Source: Geopseudomonas aromaticivorans (GTDB taxonomy: Bacteria > Pseudomonadota > Gammaproteobacteria > Pseudomonadales > Pseudomonadaceae). From it: a DNA stretch of 64,000 bases. The notes under the pieces were generated by a model. It made no database searches and was not told where the DNA came from. It was given only the letters and a program-made list of their open reading frames with translations. The position numbers and the translations under genes are program-made. Positions 63,836-64,000 of this stretch are shown piece by piece. Each line of letters begins with the position of its first letter. Position 1 is the first letter of the stretch. The DNA lies in contig NZ_JAHRGL010000002.1 of assembly GCF_019097855.1 (NCBI RefSeq), positions 1-64,000 of the forward strand, written 5' to 3'.

Positions 63836-64000
63836 ATGGACGAGAAACAACGCTATGAAGCCGGCATGCAGGTGCGTCGCGCGGTGCTGGGCGACGCCCA
63901 TGTCGACCGCAGCCTGAAGAACATCACCGAGTTCAACGGCGAGTTCCAGGAAATGATCACCCGCCACGCCTGGGGCGACATCTGGACCCGCCCGGGCCTG
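63836..64000 (+). CDS. pcaC: 4-Carboxymuconolactone decarboxylase, start only
   Basis: The first 55 residues of a protein cut off by the window end. MDEKQRYEAGMQVRRAVLGD followed by AHVDRSLKNITEFNGEFQEM and RHAWGDIWTRPGL matches the N-terminus of PcaC. It decarboxylates gamma-carboxymuconolactone to the substrate of PcaD. It begins 16 bases after the pcaD stop. Confidence 0.93.
   Translation, partial: MDEKQRYEAGMQVRRAVLGDAHVDRSLKNITEFNGEFQEMITRHAWGDIWTRPGL

Overview
The window is a high-GC chromosomal segment that looks like Pseudomonas (sensu lato). The 5S rRNA tail, the protocatechuate gene set with PcaQ and PcaR, the CopR-type copper sites and the SbcCD, QueD, ZapE and TraX-like proteins all fit that genus. 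I cannot name a species from the sequence alone.

Layout. 1-130: 3' end of a 5S rRNA gene and its terminator, so an rRNA operon ends here. 0.46-11.1 kb: a very large SF1 helicase with a C-terminal nuclease-like domain, then sbcC-sbcD and a TraX-family membrane protein on the minus strand. 11.3-21.8 kb: a type II secretion (T2SS) operon in the order gspE-F-G-H-I-J-K-L-M-N/C-like-D, ending in a secretin with a lipobox. 22.4-32.4 kb: candidate partners of that system, namely a 765-residue secreted repeat protein, an M6-type metalloprotease, a small Cys/His protein, a sigma-54-type activator resembling VpsR, and gspA-gspB. Near-perfect sigma-54 promoters lie before gspE and before the small gene, with weaker candidates before the secreted repeat protein. 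I infer one sigma-54-controlled secretion regulon.

32.5-49.1 kb: queD, then a copper-resistance region. It holds a c-type cytochrome with a His-rich tail, copB, a small Met/His-rich protein, a multicopper oxidase copA, a cupin, a LemA/TPM operon, a DUF411 protein, a CopZ-like chaperone, a beta-propeller protein, a Cu P-type ATPase, a DUF2933 protein, two periplasmic proteins and copR-copS. Four sites matching TGACA-N5-GTAAT tie most of these to CopR.

49.2-52.1 kb: a YejM-like membrane sulfatase and a B3/B4-domain protein with its own candidate sigma-54 promoter. 52.2-64.0 kb: a nearly complete protocatechuate (beta-ketoadipate) cluster: pcaQ, pcaHG, a zapE-like gene, pcaR, pcaK, pcaIJ, pcaF, pcaB, pcaD and the start of pcaC. 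Together these genes import 4-hydroxybenzoate/protocatechuate and convert it to succinyl-CoA and acetyl-CoA. A PcaQ palindrome and three PcaR-type operators are visible.
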